From Candidatus Yanofskyibacteriota bacterium (GTDB lineage Bacteria > Patescibacteria > Paceibacteria > 2-02-FULL-40-12 > IGHO2-12-FULL-4): DNA of 64,000 nucleotides. The number at the start of each line of letters is the position of its first letter. The stretch's first letter is position 1. A model generated the notes under the pieces. It saw nothing but the letters and a program-made list of their open reading frames with translations, had not been told where the DNA came from and did no database searches. This document shows positions 46,963 through 54,925 of the stretch, piece by piece. The position numbers were made by a program, and so were the translations under genes. The stretch is taken from the NCBI GenBank assembly GCA_016185525.1, contig JACPNK010000007.1, positions 1-64,000 of the forward strand, written 5' to 3'.

Positions 46963-48162
46963 ATGGCAGGGAAATTTGACAGGACAAAACCACATTTGAA
47001 CGTTGGTACTATTGGTCATGTTGATCATGGCAAGACTTCGCTGACAGCGGCTATTTTGCATACTCTTAATTTGCTGGGCAACGGTTATAGCGCCAGAGCG
47101 GAAGGTGTTAATGAAATTGATAATGCTCCCGAAGAAAGGGCCAGAGGCATTACAATTGCTTTGCACCACTCGGAATACGAAACTCCAAAGAGGCACTATG
47201 CTCATGTGGATGCTCCGGGTCATGCCGATTATATAAAAAATATGATTACCGGCGCGGCTCAAATGGACGCCGCTGTTTTGGTTGTTGCCGCTTCAGATGG
47301 TCCCATGCCTCAAACCAGAGAACACATACTTTTGGCCAGACAGGTTGGTGTGCCGAATATAATTGTTTTTCTAAATAAGGTTGATCAGGTTGATGATCCG
47401 GAACTTTTGGATCTTGTTGAAGCTGAAATCAGAGAGTTGCTGAATAAATACCAATATCCGGGAAATACCACTCCTATCATCCGCGGCTCTGCGACAAAAG
47501 CCCTTGAAGCTAAAAACAAAGATGATGCTTCAGCGCAGCCCATAATAGAACTTGTGAAACAGCTTGACGAGTATGTTTCTGATCCTGTTCGTGAAACTGA
47601 CAAACCTTTTCTAATGCCCATTGAAGATATTTTCAGTATTGAGGGCCGTGGAACGGTTGTTACCGGAAGAGTTGAAAGGGGCAAAGTCAAACTGAACGAA
47701 GAAGTTGAAATTGTCGGTTTGACTCCCACACAGAAGACAGTTGTTACCGGCATTGAGATGTTTAACAAGCAACTGGACGAAGGAATGGCAGGCGACAATG
47801 CTGGAGTTTTGTTGCGCGGTGTTAAAAAAGAAGACATATCCAGGGGTCAAGTTTTAGCTAAGCCCGCAAGCATCACGCCTCATACCGAATTTGAGACAGA
47901 AATTTATGTCTTAAATAAAGAAGAAGGCGGCAGGCATACTCCGTTTTTCAAGGGTTATAAACCGCAGTTTTATTTTAGAACAACCGACGTTACCGGTGAA
48001 GTAACTTTGCCCGAAGGCTCTGAAATGGTTATGCCCGGCGATACTGTTTCTGTTAAAGTTAAATTGATTGCTCCGATTGCCATGGAAGAAAAACAAAGGT
48101 TTGCTATCCGTGAAGGTGGAAAAACCGTTGGCGCAGGGGTTGTTACGAAAATCATTGCATAA
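46963..48162 (+). CDS. tuf: Elongation factor Tu
   Basis: The GTPase that delivers aminoacyl-tRNA; 399 residues. GHVDHGKTSLTAAIL is the P-loop, RARGITIALHHSEYET switch I, DAPGHADYIKNMITGAAQMD G3 and NKVDQVDD G4. Domains 2 and 3 are complete (RGTVVTGRVERG, FKGYKPQFYFRTTDVTG). Ser follows the P-loop Thr where Thr is usual, which is conservative. It is followed by a terminator and then the S10 operon. Confidence 0.97.
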   Translation: MAGKFDRTKPHLNVGTIGHVDHGKTSLTAAILHTLNLLGNGYSARAEGVNEIDNAPEERARGITIALHHSEYETPKRHYAHVDAPGHADYIKNMITGAAQMDAAVLVVAASDGPMPQTREHILLARQVGVPNIIVFLNKVDQVDDPELLDLVEAEIRELLNKYQYPGNTTPIIRGSATKALEAKNKDDASAQPIIELVKQLDEYVSDPVRETDKPFLMPIEDIFSIEGRGTVVTGRVERGKVKLNEEVEIVGLTPTQKTVVTGIEMFNKQLDEGMAGDNAGVLLRGVKKEDISRGQVLAKPASITPHTEFETEIYVLNKEEGGRHTPFFKGYKPQFYFRTTDVTGEVTLPEGSEMVMPGDTVSVKVKLIAPIAMEEKQRFAIREGGKTVGAGVVTKIIA

Positions 48163-48167
48163 ATTCA

Positions 48168-48192
48168 AAGCCCCGCTATTATAGCGGGGCTT
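48168..48192 (+). terminator. Terminator after tuf
   Basis: AAGCCCCGCTA-TTA-TAGCGGGGCTT, a perfect 11-bp stem. The following tract is poor in T (GAGTTTG), so it may be partly leaky. Confidence 0.6.
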
Positions 48193-48300
48193 GAGTTTGT
48201 ACCTTGTAATAATGAGATTGTCTAATTTAGAAAATAATAAAAATGTCGGCAGAGCAATTTCGGCAGATAAGGAGATCTGTAGACTTTTTCAGCTTTCTAA

Positions 48301-48636
48301 ATGACTACCGAAAAGAAAAAAAACAAAGAAGTCTCCCAGAGAATAAGAATCAAACTGAAAGCTTATGACAATAAGATCATTGATAAGTCGGCGAAGCAAA
48401 TAGTTGAAACCATAGAGAGATCCGGCGGTAAGGTGGTGGGTCCTGTGCCTTTGCCGACAGCTACTCACAAATATACTGTTAACAGATCTCCTTTTGTGTA
48501 TAAAGATTCTCGGGAACAGTTTGAGATGAGAGTTCACAAAAGGTTGATTGACGTCTCTAGTCCAACACCTAAGATTATTGACGCTCTTATGAACCTAAAT
48601 TTGCCAGCCGGAGTGGATATAGAAATAAAAATGTAG
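48301..48636 (+). CDS. rpsJ: Ribosomal protein S10
   Basis: A 111-residue 30S protein, also the NusE antitermination factor. RIRIKLKAYDNKIIDKSAKQ, GPVPLPTATHKYTVNRSPF and LPAGVDIEIKM are conserved. The short N-terminal extension is Lys-rich. It opens the S10-spc operon; the leader from 48193 shows no obvious L4-binding structure. Confidence 0.95.
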   Translation: MTTEKKKNKEVSQRIRIKLKAYDNKIIDKSAKQIVETIERSGGKVVGPVPLPTATHKYTVNRSPFVYKDSREQFEMRVHKRLIDVSSPTPKIIDALMNLNLPAGVDIEIKM

Positions 48637-48745
48637 ACCAGAATAATCAAGGAGATTATTTTGGTGTGCATTTTTATGTACAAATCAAATCCAATAGTTT
48701 TAAATTTTGATTTTTAGTTTTAATTTTACGGTTTAGTCGTATCTT

Positions 48746-48768
48746 GCCGGCTACAACCGGCCTTTTGT
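48746..48768 (+). terminator. Attenuator-like hairpin upstream of rplC
   Basis: GCCGG-CTACAA-CCGGC followed by CTTTTGTTT, 16 bases before the rplC start. Its stem is short, so it may reduce rather than end transcription. Confidence 0.45.
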
Positions 48769-48776
48769 TTAAAATT

Positions 48777-49331
48777 ATGAAGTTTATTTTGGGGAAAAAA
48801 TTAGGCATGTCGCAGGTTTTTAATGAAAATGGAAAAGTAACGCCGGTTACGGTTGTTTTTGCTGAACCAATGAGTGTAAGACAGATAAGAACCCGGGAAA
48901 AGGATGGCTATGCGGCTGTACAGTTTGGTAACAGCAAGAAAAAAAGGGAGCATCGAGGCCAGGCGGAGGAAACAAAATTAGGCGATATCATTGATGTTTC
49001 AGTTTTCAGCGCGGGCGACTCGGTTAAAGTAAGCGGCCTCTCAAAGGGTAAAGGATTTCAAGGCGCCATGAAGAGACATGGTTTTCACGGTATGCCAGCC
49101 AGCCACGGACACAAACATGTTAAGAGGCACGTCGGTTCAATTGGCCAAAGATTCCCGCAGCACACTCTTAAGGGTATGCGCATGGCCGGAAGAATGGGCG
49201 GGGACAGGGTCAGCGTCAGAGGTCTTAGTATCGTAAGCGTTGATAAAGAAAATAACTTGCTTGCTATTAAGGGCGCAGTACCGGGCAGAAAAGGGGCGCT
49301 ATTGGAAATAAGAGAGATGACCAAAGTCTAA
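48777..49331 (+). CDS. rplC: Ribosomal protein L3
   Basis: A 184-residue 50S protein. It starts MKFILGKKLGMSQVFNENGK at ATG 48777. GLSKGKGFQGAMKRHGFHGM and PGRVFKGMRMAGRMGG-like segments (here TLKGMRMAGRMGGDRVSVRG) form the extension that reaches the peptidyl transferase centre. It is some 20 residues shorter than E. coli L3, lost from the globular part. Confidence 0.95.
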   Translation: MKFILGKKLGMSQVFNENGKVTPVTVVFAEPMSVRQIRTREKDGYAAVQFGNSKKKREHRGQAEETKLGDIIDVSVFSAGDSVKVSGLSKGKGFQGAMKRHGFHGMPASHGHKHVKRHVGSIGQRFPQHTLKGMRMAGRMGGDRVSVRGLSIVSVDKENNLLAIKGAVPGRKGALLEIREMTKV

Positions 49332-49357
49332 AGTCTAGAGACTAAGGCCAGAAAAAG

Positions 49358-49413
49358 CTTTAGTCTTTAGTCTTTAGTCTTTAGTCTTTAGTCTTTAGTC
49401 TTTAGTCTTTAGA
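49358..49413. repeat. Heptamer tandem array (TTTAGTC) upstream of rplD
   Basis: About eight head-to-tail copies of TTTAGTC end two bases before the rplD ATG. Upstream GTCTAAAGTCTAGAGACTAA (49326-49345) is complementary to it. The array replaces a normal ribosome-binding region. Confidence 0.85.
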
Positions 49414-49415
49414 CA

Positions 49416-50078
49416 ATGAAAACTGACTTATACAATCAATCGGGTGAAATTATCGGCAAAACTGACTTACCAGAGGAAGTTTTTGGTTTAAAAATAAATC
49501 CGGATTTGTTGCGTCAGGTTATTGACATCCAAACATCAAACGCAAGGTCTGTCCTGGCTCACACTAAAGATCGGAGCGAGGTTAGAGGCGGCGGCAAAAA
49601 ACCTTGGAAGCAAAAAGGCACCGGGCGGGCAAGGCACGGTTCTATAAGATCCCCTTTGTGGAAAGGCGGAGGCGTGACTTTTGGTCCCACTAAAAACAAA
49701 AATTTCAGCAAGAAGATAAATAAAAAGATGAAAAGAAAAGCCTTGTTCATGTCTTTGTCCAACAAAGTTTCAGATAACCAGTTCATGGTTTTGGACAGCA
49801 TCAAGATTGACCAGCCCAAGACAAAAAAAGCTCAGGGAATTTTTGATGTTTTGGCTTCAAAAACATCGGGTTACGTAAAGAGTAACAAAAAAAGAGACAG
49901 CATTCTTCTGATCTTGGGCAGTAAGAATAAAAACATAGAGCGTTCTGCCGGCAACCTTTCGTTTGTGAAAATACTGGAGGCTAAGAGCTTGGATGTTTTC
50001 AACGTGCTGTCTAATAAATTTATTTTTTTAGATAAAAGCGCAATTCCAGTCATTCAGGAAACATACAAGTTAAAATAA
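49416..50078 (+). CDS. rplD: Ribosomal protein L4
   Basis: A 220-residue 50S tunnel protein, in other bacteria a repressor of its own operon. The loop RGGGKKPWKQKGTGRARHGS is conserved and reaches the exit tunnel. RKALFMSLSNKVSDNQFMVL follows. No Shine-Dalgarno is visible because the TTTAGTC array runs up to the start codon, so the initiation signal is unusual. Confidence 0.95.
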   Translation: MKTDLYNQSGEIIGKTDLPEEVFGLKINPDLLRQVIDIQTSNARSVLAHTKDRSEVRGGGKKPWKQKGTGRARHGSIRSPLWKGGGVTFGPTKNKNFSKKINKKMKRKALFMSLSNKVSDNQFMVLDSIKIDQPKTKKAQGIFDVLASKTSGYVKSNKKRDSILLILGSKNKNIERSAGNLSFVKILEAKSLDVFNVLSNKFIFLDKSAIPVIQETYKLK

Positions 50079-50083
50079 AAAAG

Positions 50084-50485
50084 ATGCTGTTAAAAAACTT
50101 TTTTAAAAAATCAAAAAAAGAGAAAGCTGTCGTTGAAAAAAAAGCCGTCCAAGAAACCGGAGACGCTGTTAAAAATTTGCCAAGCGTCAGCTTAAAAGGC
50201 GACGATTTTTCTTTTCAGGTTTTGGTGGGGCCGCATATTACCGAAAAAGCTTCAATTGTAAATAATCTGAATCAATATATCTTTAAAGTTTTTAAAAATG
50301 TTAACAAGTTGCAGATAAAAAGAGCGGTAGAAAAACTTTATGAAGTTAATGTTGATGATATAAAAATTTTAAATATGCCTGCTAAAAAGAGAAAACTGGG
50401 GAGGACAGAAGGAGAAAGATCAGGTTTCAAAAAGGCCATGGTTAAATTGAAAAAAGGTCATAAAATTGACTTAATTCCTAAATAG
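50084..50485 (+). CDS. rplW: Ribosomal protein L23
   Basis: A 133-residue protein at the tunnel exit, docking site for SRP and trigger factor. The core is VLVGPHITEKASIVNNLNQY and VNVDDIKILNMPAKKRKLGR. The first 45 residues, Lys-rich then acidic (FFKKSKKEKAVVEKKAVQE), are an extension absent from E. coli L23. It starts 5 bases after rplD. Confidence 0.93.
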   Translation: MLLKNFFKKSKKEKAVVEKKAVQETGDAVKNLPSVSLKGDDFSFQVLVGPHITEKASIVNNLNQYIFKVFKNVNKLQIKRAVEKLYEVNVDDIKILNMPAKKRKLGRTEGERSGFKKAMVKLKKGHKIDLIPK

Positions 50486-50487
50486 TT

Positions 50488-51315
50488 ATGCCTAAGATTT
50501 ATAAACCAACAACTGCTTCAAGAAGACACATGATGGGTTATGACTTTTCTGGCCTGTCTAAGATTAAGCCTCTAAAATCAAAAACGGCGTCTTTTAAGCG
50601 TTCTGTGGGCAGAAATAGTGGAGGATTGATAACGGTTAGGCACAAAGGCGGCGGTGTAAAAAGGCTATATAGAGAGATTGATTTTAGTCAAAACAGGTTT
50701 AATGTTTCAGGCAAGGTGTTTTCGGTTGAATATGATCCGAACCGAACGGCTAGAATAGCCAGGATACACTATACCGACGGGCACAAAGCTTACGTTTTGG
50801 CTCCCGAGGGACTTGAGGTTGGGGATGAAATTGTGACTTCAGATAAGGTTGCGCTTAAACCGGGCAATCGGGCCAAATTGAAGAATATTCCGCAAGGCAC
50901 TGAAGTTCACAACATTGAGATATTCCCGGGTTCTAAAACTGGTTTGGTTCGTTCCGCGGGTTCAAAAGCTATGGTTATGTCCAAAGATGCCGGCCGGGTG
51001 CAAGTCCAGCTTCCTTCTTCAGAGTTAAGGATATTTGATGAGAATTCCTTGGCTACAATTGGCAGGCTTTCCAACCAGGAACATAGCTCAATCGTGATTG
51101 GCAAGGCCGGACGTTCCAGATATTTGGGCATCAGGCCTTCGGTCAGGGGCAGTGTCATGAATCCCGTTGACCACCCGCATGGCGGAGGAGAAGGCAAGCA
51201 GCCAATCGGTTTAACCGGACCAAAGACGCCTTGGGGCAAGCCGGCGCGTGGAGTCAAAACGAGAAACAGGAAAAAAAGAAGCTGGAAGTTTATAGTCAGG
51301 CGTAGAAGTAAATAA
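50488..51315 (+). CDS. rplB: Ribosomal protein L2
   Basis: A 275-residue core 50S protein near the peptidyl transferase centre. VRHKGGGVKRLYREIDFSQN, GNRAKLKNIPQGTEVHNIE and NPVDHPHGGGEGKQPIG (with the key His) are conserved. The C-terminus KTRNRKKRSWKFIVRRRSK is complete. It starts two bases after rplW. Confidence 0.97.
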   Translation: MPKIYKPTTASRRHMMGYDFSGLSKIKPLKSKTASFKRSVGRNSGGLITVRHKGGGVKRLYREIDFSQNRFNVSGKVFSVEYDPNRTARIARIHYTDGHKAYVLAPEGLEVGDEIVTSDKVALKPGNRAKLKNIPQGTEVHNIEIFPGSKTGLVRSAGSKAMVMSKDAGRVQVQLPSSELRIFDENSLATIGRLSNQEHSSIVIGKAGRSRYLGIRPSVRGSVMNPVDHPHGGGEGKQPIGLTGPKTPWGKPARGVKTRNRKKRSWKFIVRRRSK

Positions 51316-51322
51316 ATTAAAT

Positions 51323-51670
51323 ATGTCTAGAAGTATCAAAAAGGGAGTATTTGTTCATCCGAAGCTGCTTAAGAAATTAAGCAAGCTTAGGGTCGGAGAC
51401 AAAACCGTGATAAAAACATGGTCGCGCGCTTCTACAATTACTCCGGAAATGATCGGTTTTACATTTGGCGTGCATAATGGCAAAATCCACATTCCTGTTT
51501 TTGTTACCGAGGATATGGTGGGTCACAAGCTGGGAGAGTTTTCACTTACCAGAAAGTTTGTCAGGCATGGCGGAAGAATGCAGAAAGAACTGGAAGCGGC
51601 GGCTAAACAAAAAGAGATAGATGCCGCCAAAGCAGCGAAAGTGGAAACGGCAGCTCCGGAGAAGAAATAA
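51323..51670 (+). CDS. rpsS: Ribosomal protein S19
   Basis: A 115-residue 30S head protein. SRSIKKGVFVHPKLLKKLSK, TITPEMIGFTFGVHNGK and HKLGEFSLTRKFVRHGG are conserved. A 20-residue Ala/Lys-rich tail (KQKEIDAAKAAKVETAAPEK) extends the usual end. Confidence 0.95.
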   Translation: MSRSIKKGVFVHPKLLKKLSKLRVGDKTVIKTWSRASTITPEMIGFTFGVHNGKIHIPVFVTEDMVGHKLGEFSLTRKFVRHGGRMQKELEAAAKQKEIDAAKAAKVETAAPEKK

Positions 51671-51680
51671 TATTAATAGT

Positions 51681-52226
51681 ATGCAAGTTAATGCACAGTT
51701 AAACAATTTAAGAATAGCGCCAAGAAAAGTCAGGCTGGTTGCCGGTTTGATTAAGGGCATGGATGTTGCTGTGGCAGAGCGCCAACTTTTATTTCTTGTG
51801 AAAAGGTCATCCGTCCCGTTGGCGAAACTGCTTAAATCGGCGGTTGCTAATGCTGAAAATAACTTTGGATTGCTCAAAGACAACTTGTTTATTAAAGATT
51901 TGATTGTAAATGAGGGCATGAAGATCAAAAGATATATGCCGAGAGCTATGGGACAAGCCAGTATGATTCAGAAAAAATCATCTCACATTAAGATTACTTT
52001 GGAGGAAAAAGTACCCGGTCTTAAACATGCTAATATAAAAACCGGATCTGTTAGTGAAGATAAGGTTTTAAAATCAAAAGAAAGCGAGTCTGTTGAATCC
52101 AAAGATTTAGGATTGGAGAAAAAGCCCGACTTCGGCACCGGTGTAAAGAAAGAGATATCAAAAAAGGGAGTTTTCGGCGGGGTTCAAGATATCAGTAGGA
52201 AATTGTTCAGAAGAAAAAGCGTTTAA
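51681..52226 (+). CDS. rplV: Ribosomal protein L22
   Basis: A 181-residue 50S tunnel protein from ATG 51681 (MQVNAQLNNLRIAPRKVRLV). The core, with LLKSAVANAENNFGL and the beta-hairpin GMKIKRYMPRAMGQASMIQK that lines the tunnel, ends near residue 112. About 70 extra residues, charged and Ser/Lys-rich, follow and look disordered. A 220-base palindromic element separates it from rpsC. Confidence 0.93.
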   Translation: MQVNAQLNNLRIAPRKVRLVAGLIKGMDVAVAERQLLFLVKRSSVPLAKLLKSAVANAENNFGLLKDNLFIKDLIVNEGMKIKRYMPRAMGQASMIQKKSSHIKITLEEKVPGLKHANIKTGSVSEDKVLKSKESESVESKDLGLEKKPDFGTGVKKEISKKGVFGGVQDISRKLFRRKSV

Positions 52227-52232
52227 GTATAT

Positions 52233-52453
52233 GCCCGCACGCAGTCGAGCGTAGCGAGATGAGTACGGTAGCAGATACTTACCCCGCCCTATCTGGAGTC
52301 AAAATCATAGTTACTACTCCAGCTAGAGACGAAGTCGCCTTACGGCTCTGGTTATGCTTAAAGCATGACTTTGAACCCAGATAGGGCGGGGTGCAGGTTT
52401 TCTAGCAACTCAGCGGCGCAATCAGAATTGCTTGCTTCGTTGAGAAAATCTAG
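52233..52453. repeat. Palindromic element H inside the ribosomal operon (rplV-rpsC)
   Basis: ACCCCGCCCTATCTGG (52281-52296) and CCAGATAGGGCGGGGT (52377-52392) are perfect 16-bp inverted repeats. Inner GAGTCAAAATCATAG and CATGACTTTGA strands and an outer TTTCTAGC-type repeat add structure. It interrupts an operon whose other spacers are mostly under 20 bases. Confidence 0.85.
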
Positions 52454-52454
52454 C

Positions 52455-53099
52455 ATGGGACAAAAAATATCACCAACATCTTTCAGGATAGGTTTAAATA
52501 AGGACTGGCTTTCCCGGTGGTTTGGTCTTGGCAGAAAGTATGTGGAATATTTTAGAGAAGATTTTGTCATCAGACAATTTTTGTCTAAGAAGATCAAAAA
52601 TATGAGTGTAGACAGAGTGGAAATTGAAAAAAGTCCGGATGTTTTAACAATTATTATCCATACCGCCAGACCCGGTTTGTTGATAGGACGGGGCGGAACC
52701 GGTGCGGAGGATTTAAAAAAAGAAATTTTAAGACTGGTTAAGAGAAAGACCGCTATCAGAATAGATATCCAAGAATATAAAAATCCGGAAACTTCAGCGG
52801 CAATTATGGCGGAGTCTATAGTTGAGCAAATAGAAAAAAGGATGCCTTTCAGAAGGATATTAAAACAGACATTGGCAAAAATTATTGCTAACAAAAAAGA
52901 TGTAAAAGGAGCAAAAATTGAAGTTGCCGGCAGGCTTAATGGCGCAGAAATTGCCAGAACCGAACATTTGGAAGAAGGAAATCTACCGTTACAAACATTG
53001 CGCGCTGAAATAGATTATGCCAAAAGGACTGCTCATACGACTTATGGCACAATCGGTGTTAAAGTCTGGATATATAAAGGAGAACGATTTGGTTATTAA
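52455..53099 (+). CDS. rpsC: Ribosomal protein S3
   Basis: A 214-residue 30S protein at the mRNA entry. It starts MGQKISPTSFRIGLNKDW at ATG 52455, directly after palindromic element H; the frame is open to 52365 within the repeat. The KH domain shows HTARPGLLIGRGGTGAEDLK. The C-terminal domain holds EVAGRLNGAEIARTEHLEEG and TYGTIGVKVWIYKGERFG. The usual C-terminal extension is absent. Confidence 0.95.
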   Translation: MGQKISPTSFRIGLNKDWLSRWFGLGRKYVEYFREDFVIRQFLSKKIKNMSVDRVEIEKSPDVLTIIIHTARPGLLIGRGGTGAEDLKKEILRLVKRKTAIRIDIQEYKNPETSAAIMAESIVEQIEKRMPFRRILKQTLAKIIANKKDVKGAKIEVAGRLNGAEIARTEHLEEGNLPLQTLRAEIDYAKRTAHTTYGTIGVKVWIYKGERFGY

Positions 53100-53116
53100 T
53101 AAGTTATTTTTTAATT

Positions 53117-53521
53117 ATGCTTCAGCCAAAAAGAATAAAACATCGCAAAGTGCATCCAGGCAGACTTCCAAAAAAGGCAACAAGAGGCTTTACTTTAAGC
53201 TTTGGCGGTTTTGGTCTGAAAGCGCTGGAATCTGCTTGGATAAATTCCCGTCAGATAGAGTCGGCAAGGCGTACTATGACTCGGTTTATACAAAGAGGCG
53301 GTAAAATATGGATAAGAGTTTTTCCTGATAAGCCGGTTACCGCAAAACCGCCGGAAGTCGGAATGGGCGGAGGAGCCGGAGCTTTGAAAGAGTTTGTTGC
53401 TCCCATAGGAGCCGGCAAGATATTGTTTGAAATGGATGGTGTCAGTGAGGCTGTTGCCAGAGAAGCTTTCCGGCTTGCGGCTTTCAAGTTGCCGATAAAA
53501 ACACAGTTTATTAAAAGATAA
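53117..53521 (+). CDS. rplP: Ribosomal protein L16
   Basis: A 134-residue 50S protein near the A-site. MLQPKRIKHRKVHPGRL at the start, SFGGFGLKALESAWINSRQI and RIFPDKPVTAKPPEVGMGGG-like WIRVFPDKPVTAKPPEVGMG are conserved. Spacing of 17 bases to rpsC and one base to rpmC. Confidence 0.96.
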   Translation: MLQPKRIKHRKVHPGRLPKKATRGFTLSFGGFGLKALESAWINSRQIESARRTMTRFIQRGGKIWIRVFPDKPVTAKPPEVGMGGGAGALKEFVAPIGAGKILFEMDGVSEAVAREAFRLAAFKLPIKTQFIKR

Positions 53522-53522
53522 T

Positions 53523-53714
53523 ATGAAATTTAAAGAAGTCAAAGAAAAAAAACAGGAAGAGTTGCGGGAGATGCTTAAAAACTTGCGCATTAAGCTGGGC
53601 AAACTGCTTTTTGACTTGAACAGCAACAGTTTAAAGGACTTTAGCCAGGTTCAGAAAACAAAGAAAGATATTGCCAGAATTTTGACTGCTTTGAAATTAA
53701 CCGTTAGTAATTAA
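53523..53714 (+). CDS. rpmC: Ribosomal protein L29
   Basis: A 63-residue helical hairpin at the tunnel exit. MKFKEVKEKKQEELREMLKN and KTKKDIARILTALK fit the family. It starts one base after the rplP stop. Confidence 0.92.
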   Translation: MKFKEVKEKKQEELREMLKNLRIKLGKLLFDLNSNSLKDFSQVQKTKKDIARILTALKLTVSN

Positions 53715-53720
53715 TTACTT

Positions 53721-53975
53721 ATGAATCAAAAAGACAAAACACCGCGTATTTTGAAAGGAGTTGTGGTTTCCGATAAGATGCGGAAAACCGTCGTAGTTGA
53801 AGTCGTTCACCTTAGAAAACATCCGAAATACAAAAAATATTTTAAGGTTTCCAAAAGGTATAAGGTGCACGATGAACAGAATGAATACCACACAGGAGAC
53901 AAAGTCTTGATTCGGGAAACCAGGCCTTTGTCTAAAGACAAGAGGTTTAAGGTTTATTCAAGGGTTAGTAAGTAA
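53721..53975 (+). CDS. rpsQ: Ribosomal protein S17
   Basis: An 84-residue OB-fold 30S protein. LKGVVVSDKMRKTVVVEVVH, HPKYKKYFKVSKRYKVHDE and IRETRPLSKDKRFKV are conserved. Normal position between rpmC and rplN. Confidence 0.95.
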   Translation: MNQKDKTPRILKGVVVSDKMRKTVVVEVVHLRKHPKYKKYFKVSKRYKVHDEQNEYHTGDKVLIRETRPLSKDKRFKVYSRVSK

Positions 53976-53986
53976 TTTTTTCTACC

Positions 53987-54352
53987 ATGTTGCAGATGCG
54001 TTCAATAATTGATGTTGCCGATAATAGTGGAGCCAAAAAGGTTGGCCTTATTAAGGTTTTGGGCGGGACGCGCAAAAGATACGCCCAGATTGGAGACATA
54101 ATTGTTGTTTCCGTAAAATCGGCAGAACCGCGCAAGCAGGTAAAGAAAAAAGATGTTGTCCGGGCTTTGGTAGTCAGACAGAGACAGCCTTTCCGCCGGC
54201 CGGACGGCAGTTATATCAGGTTTGATGATAACGCGGTTGTTATCTTAGATGGTAAAGAACCGAAAGGCGGCCGTGTTTTTGGACCGATACCAAGAGAGAT
54301 CAAGGAACGAGGTTATGATACGATTGCAAGTTTGGCGCAAGAAGTTGTCTAG
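53987..54352 (+). CDS. rplN: Ribosomal protein L14
   Basis: A 121-residue 50S protein at the subunit interface. MRSIIDVADNSGAKKVGLIK, GDIIVVSVKSAEPRKQVKK, RRPDGSYIRFDDNAVVILDG and KGGRVFGPIPREIKERGYD are conserved. Start ATG 53987; an ATG at 53996 is also possible. Palindromic element C follows the stop by 3 bases. Confidence 0.96.
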   Translation: MLQMRSIIDVADNSGAKKVGLIKVLGGTRKRYAQIGDIIVVSVKSAEPRKQVKKKDVVRALVVRQRQPFRRPDGSYIRFDDNAVVILDGKEPKGGRVFGPIPREIKERGYDTIASLAQEVV

Positions 54353-54355
54353 TTG

Positions 54356-54581
54356 TTAACAAGTTTTGAAAATATCAATCTTTCAGTACGTTCGTCTGCT
54401 CCTGCGGCAGACTCACTCGCGCTGAAGTTGCAAAGGAGAAGTTTCTGGTGGGCGGTGCTTTAGCCCGCCCATAGAATCTCCTAGGGTTTGCTCGCAGTTA
54501 TAAGAATAATTATACTGCTCGCAACCAAGCAACCCTCAACTTCAGAGCGACTTCAAGAGTGATATTCTCAAAACTTGTTAA
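54356..54581. repeat. MITE-like palindromic element, copy C, inside the ribosomal operon
   Basis: Terminal arms TTAACAAGTTTTGAAAATAT and ATATTCTCAAAACTTGTTAA differ at one position. The interior aligns with the reverse complement of copy B (18513-18682), sharing CAGTACGTTCGTCTGCTCCT and CTGCTCGCAACCAAGCAACC. It also carries an insertion of about 55 bases, itself a hairpin (GGGCGG-TGCTTTAG-CCGCCC within GGAGA/TCTCC). It separates rplN from rplX. Confidence 0.9.
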
Positions 54582-54593
54582 AAGAGTAGTCAT

Positions 54594-54911
54594 ATGAAAA
54601 TCAAGAAAAATGACAAAGTAAAAATGCTTTCGGGAAAAGACCGGGGTAAAACCGGCAAGGTGATTTTTGTTTTGAATAAGGAGGACGAAGGCGCGAGAGT
54701 GGTGGTGGAGGGTTTAAATAAAATTAAGAAGCACCAGAGACCGAAGAAGCAGGGTCAAAAAGGACAGATTGTTTCTGTGGAAAGAGCGGTAGCTATTTCC
54801 ACAGTGCAGTTAGTTTGTCCAAGTTGCGGCAAACCGACCAGAGTAGGCCAAAAAATTGACGGCAAAAACAAGACGAGAGTTTGTAAAAAATGTGGAGCAG
54901 TAGTTTTGTAA
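54594..54911 (+). CDS. rplX: Ribosomal protein L24
   Basis: A 105-residue 50S assembly protein. The KOW motif is at the start (KIKKNDKVKMLSGKDRGKTG). GLNKIKKHQRPKKQGQKGQI follows, and the C-terminal part has two CxxC pairs (LVCPSCGKPTRV and RVCKKCGAVVL), the zinc-binding form. Palindromic element C ends 12 bases before the start. Confidence 0.94.
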   Translation: MKIKKNDKVKMLSGKDRGKTGKVIFVLNKEDEGARVVVEGLNKIKKHQRPKKQGQKGQIVSVERAVAISTVQLVCPSCGKPTRVGQKIDGKNKTRVCKKCGAVVL

Positions 54912-54925
54912 ATCGTTATCAAAAT

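Noticed and set aside
49358..49413. CRISPR array
   Set aside because: The TTTAGTC units are 7 bases without spacers. No repeat-spacer pattern or cas gene exists anywhere in the window.
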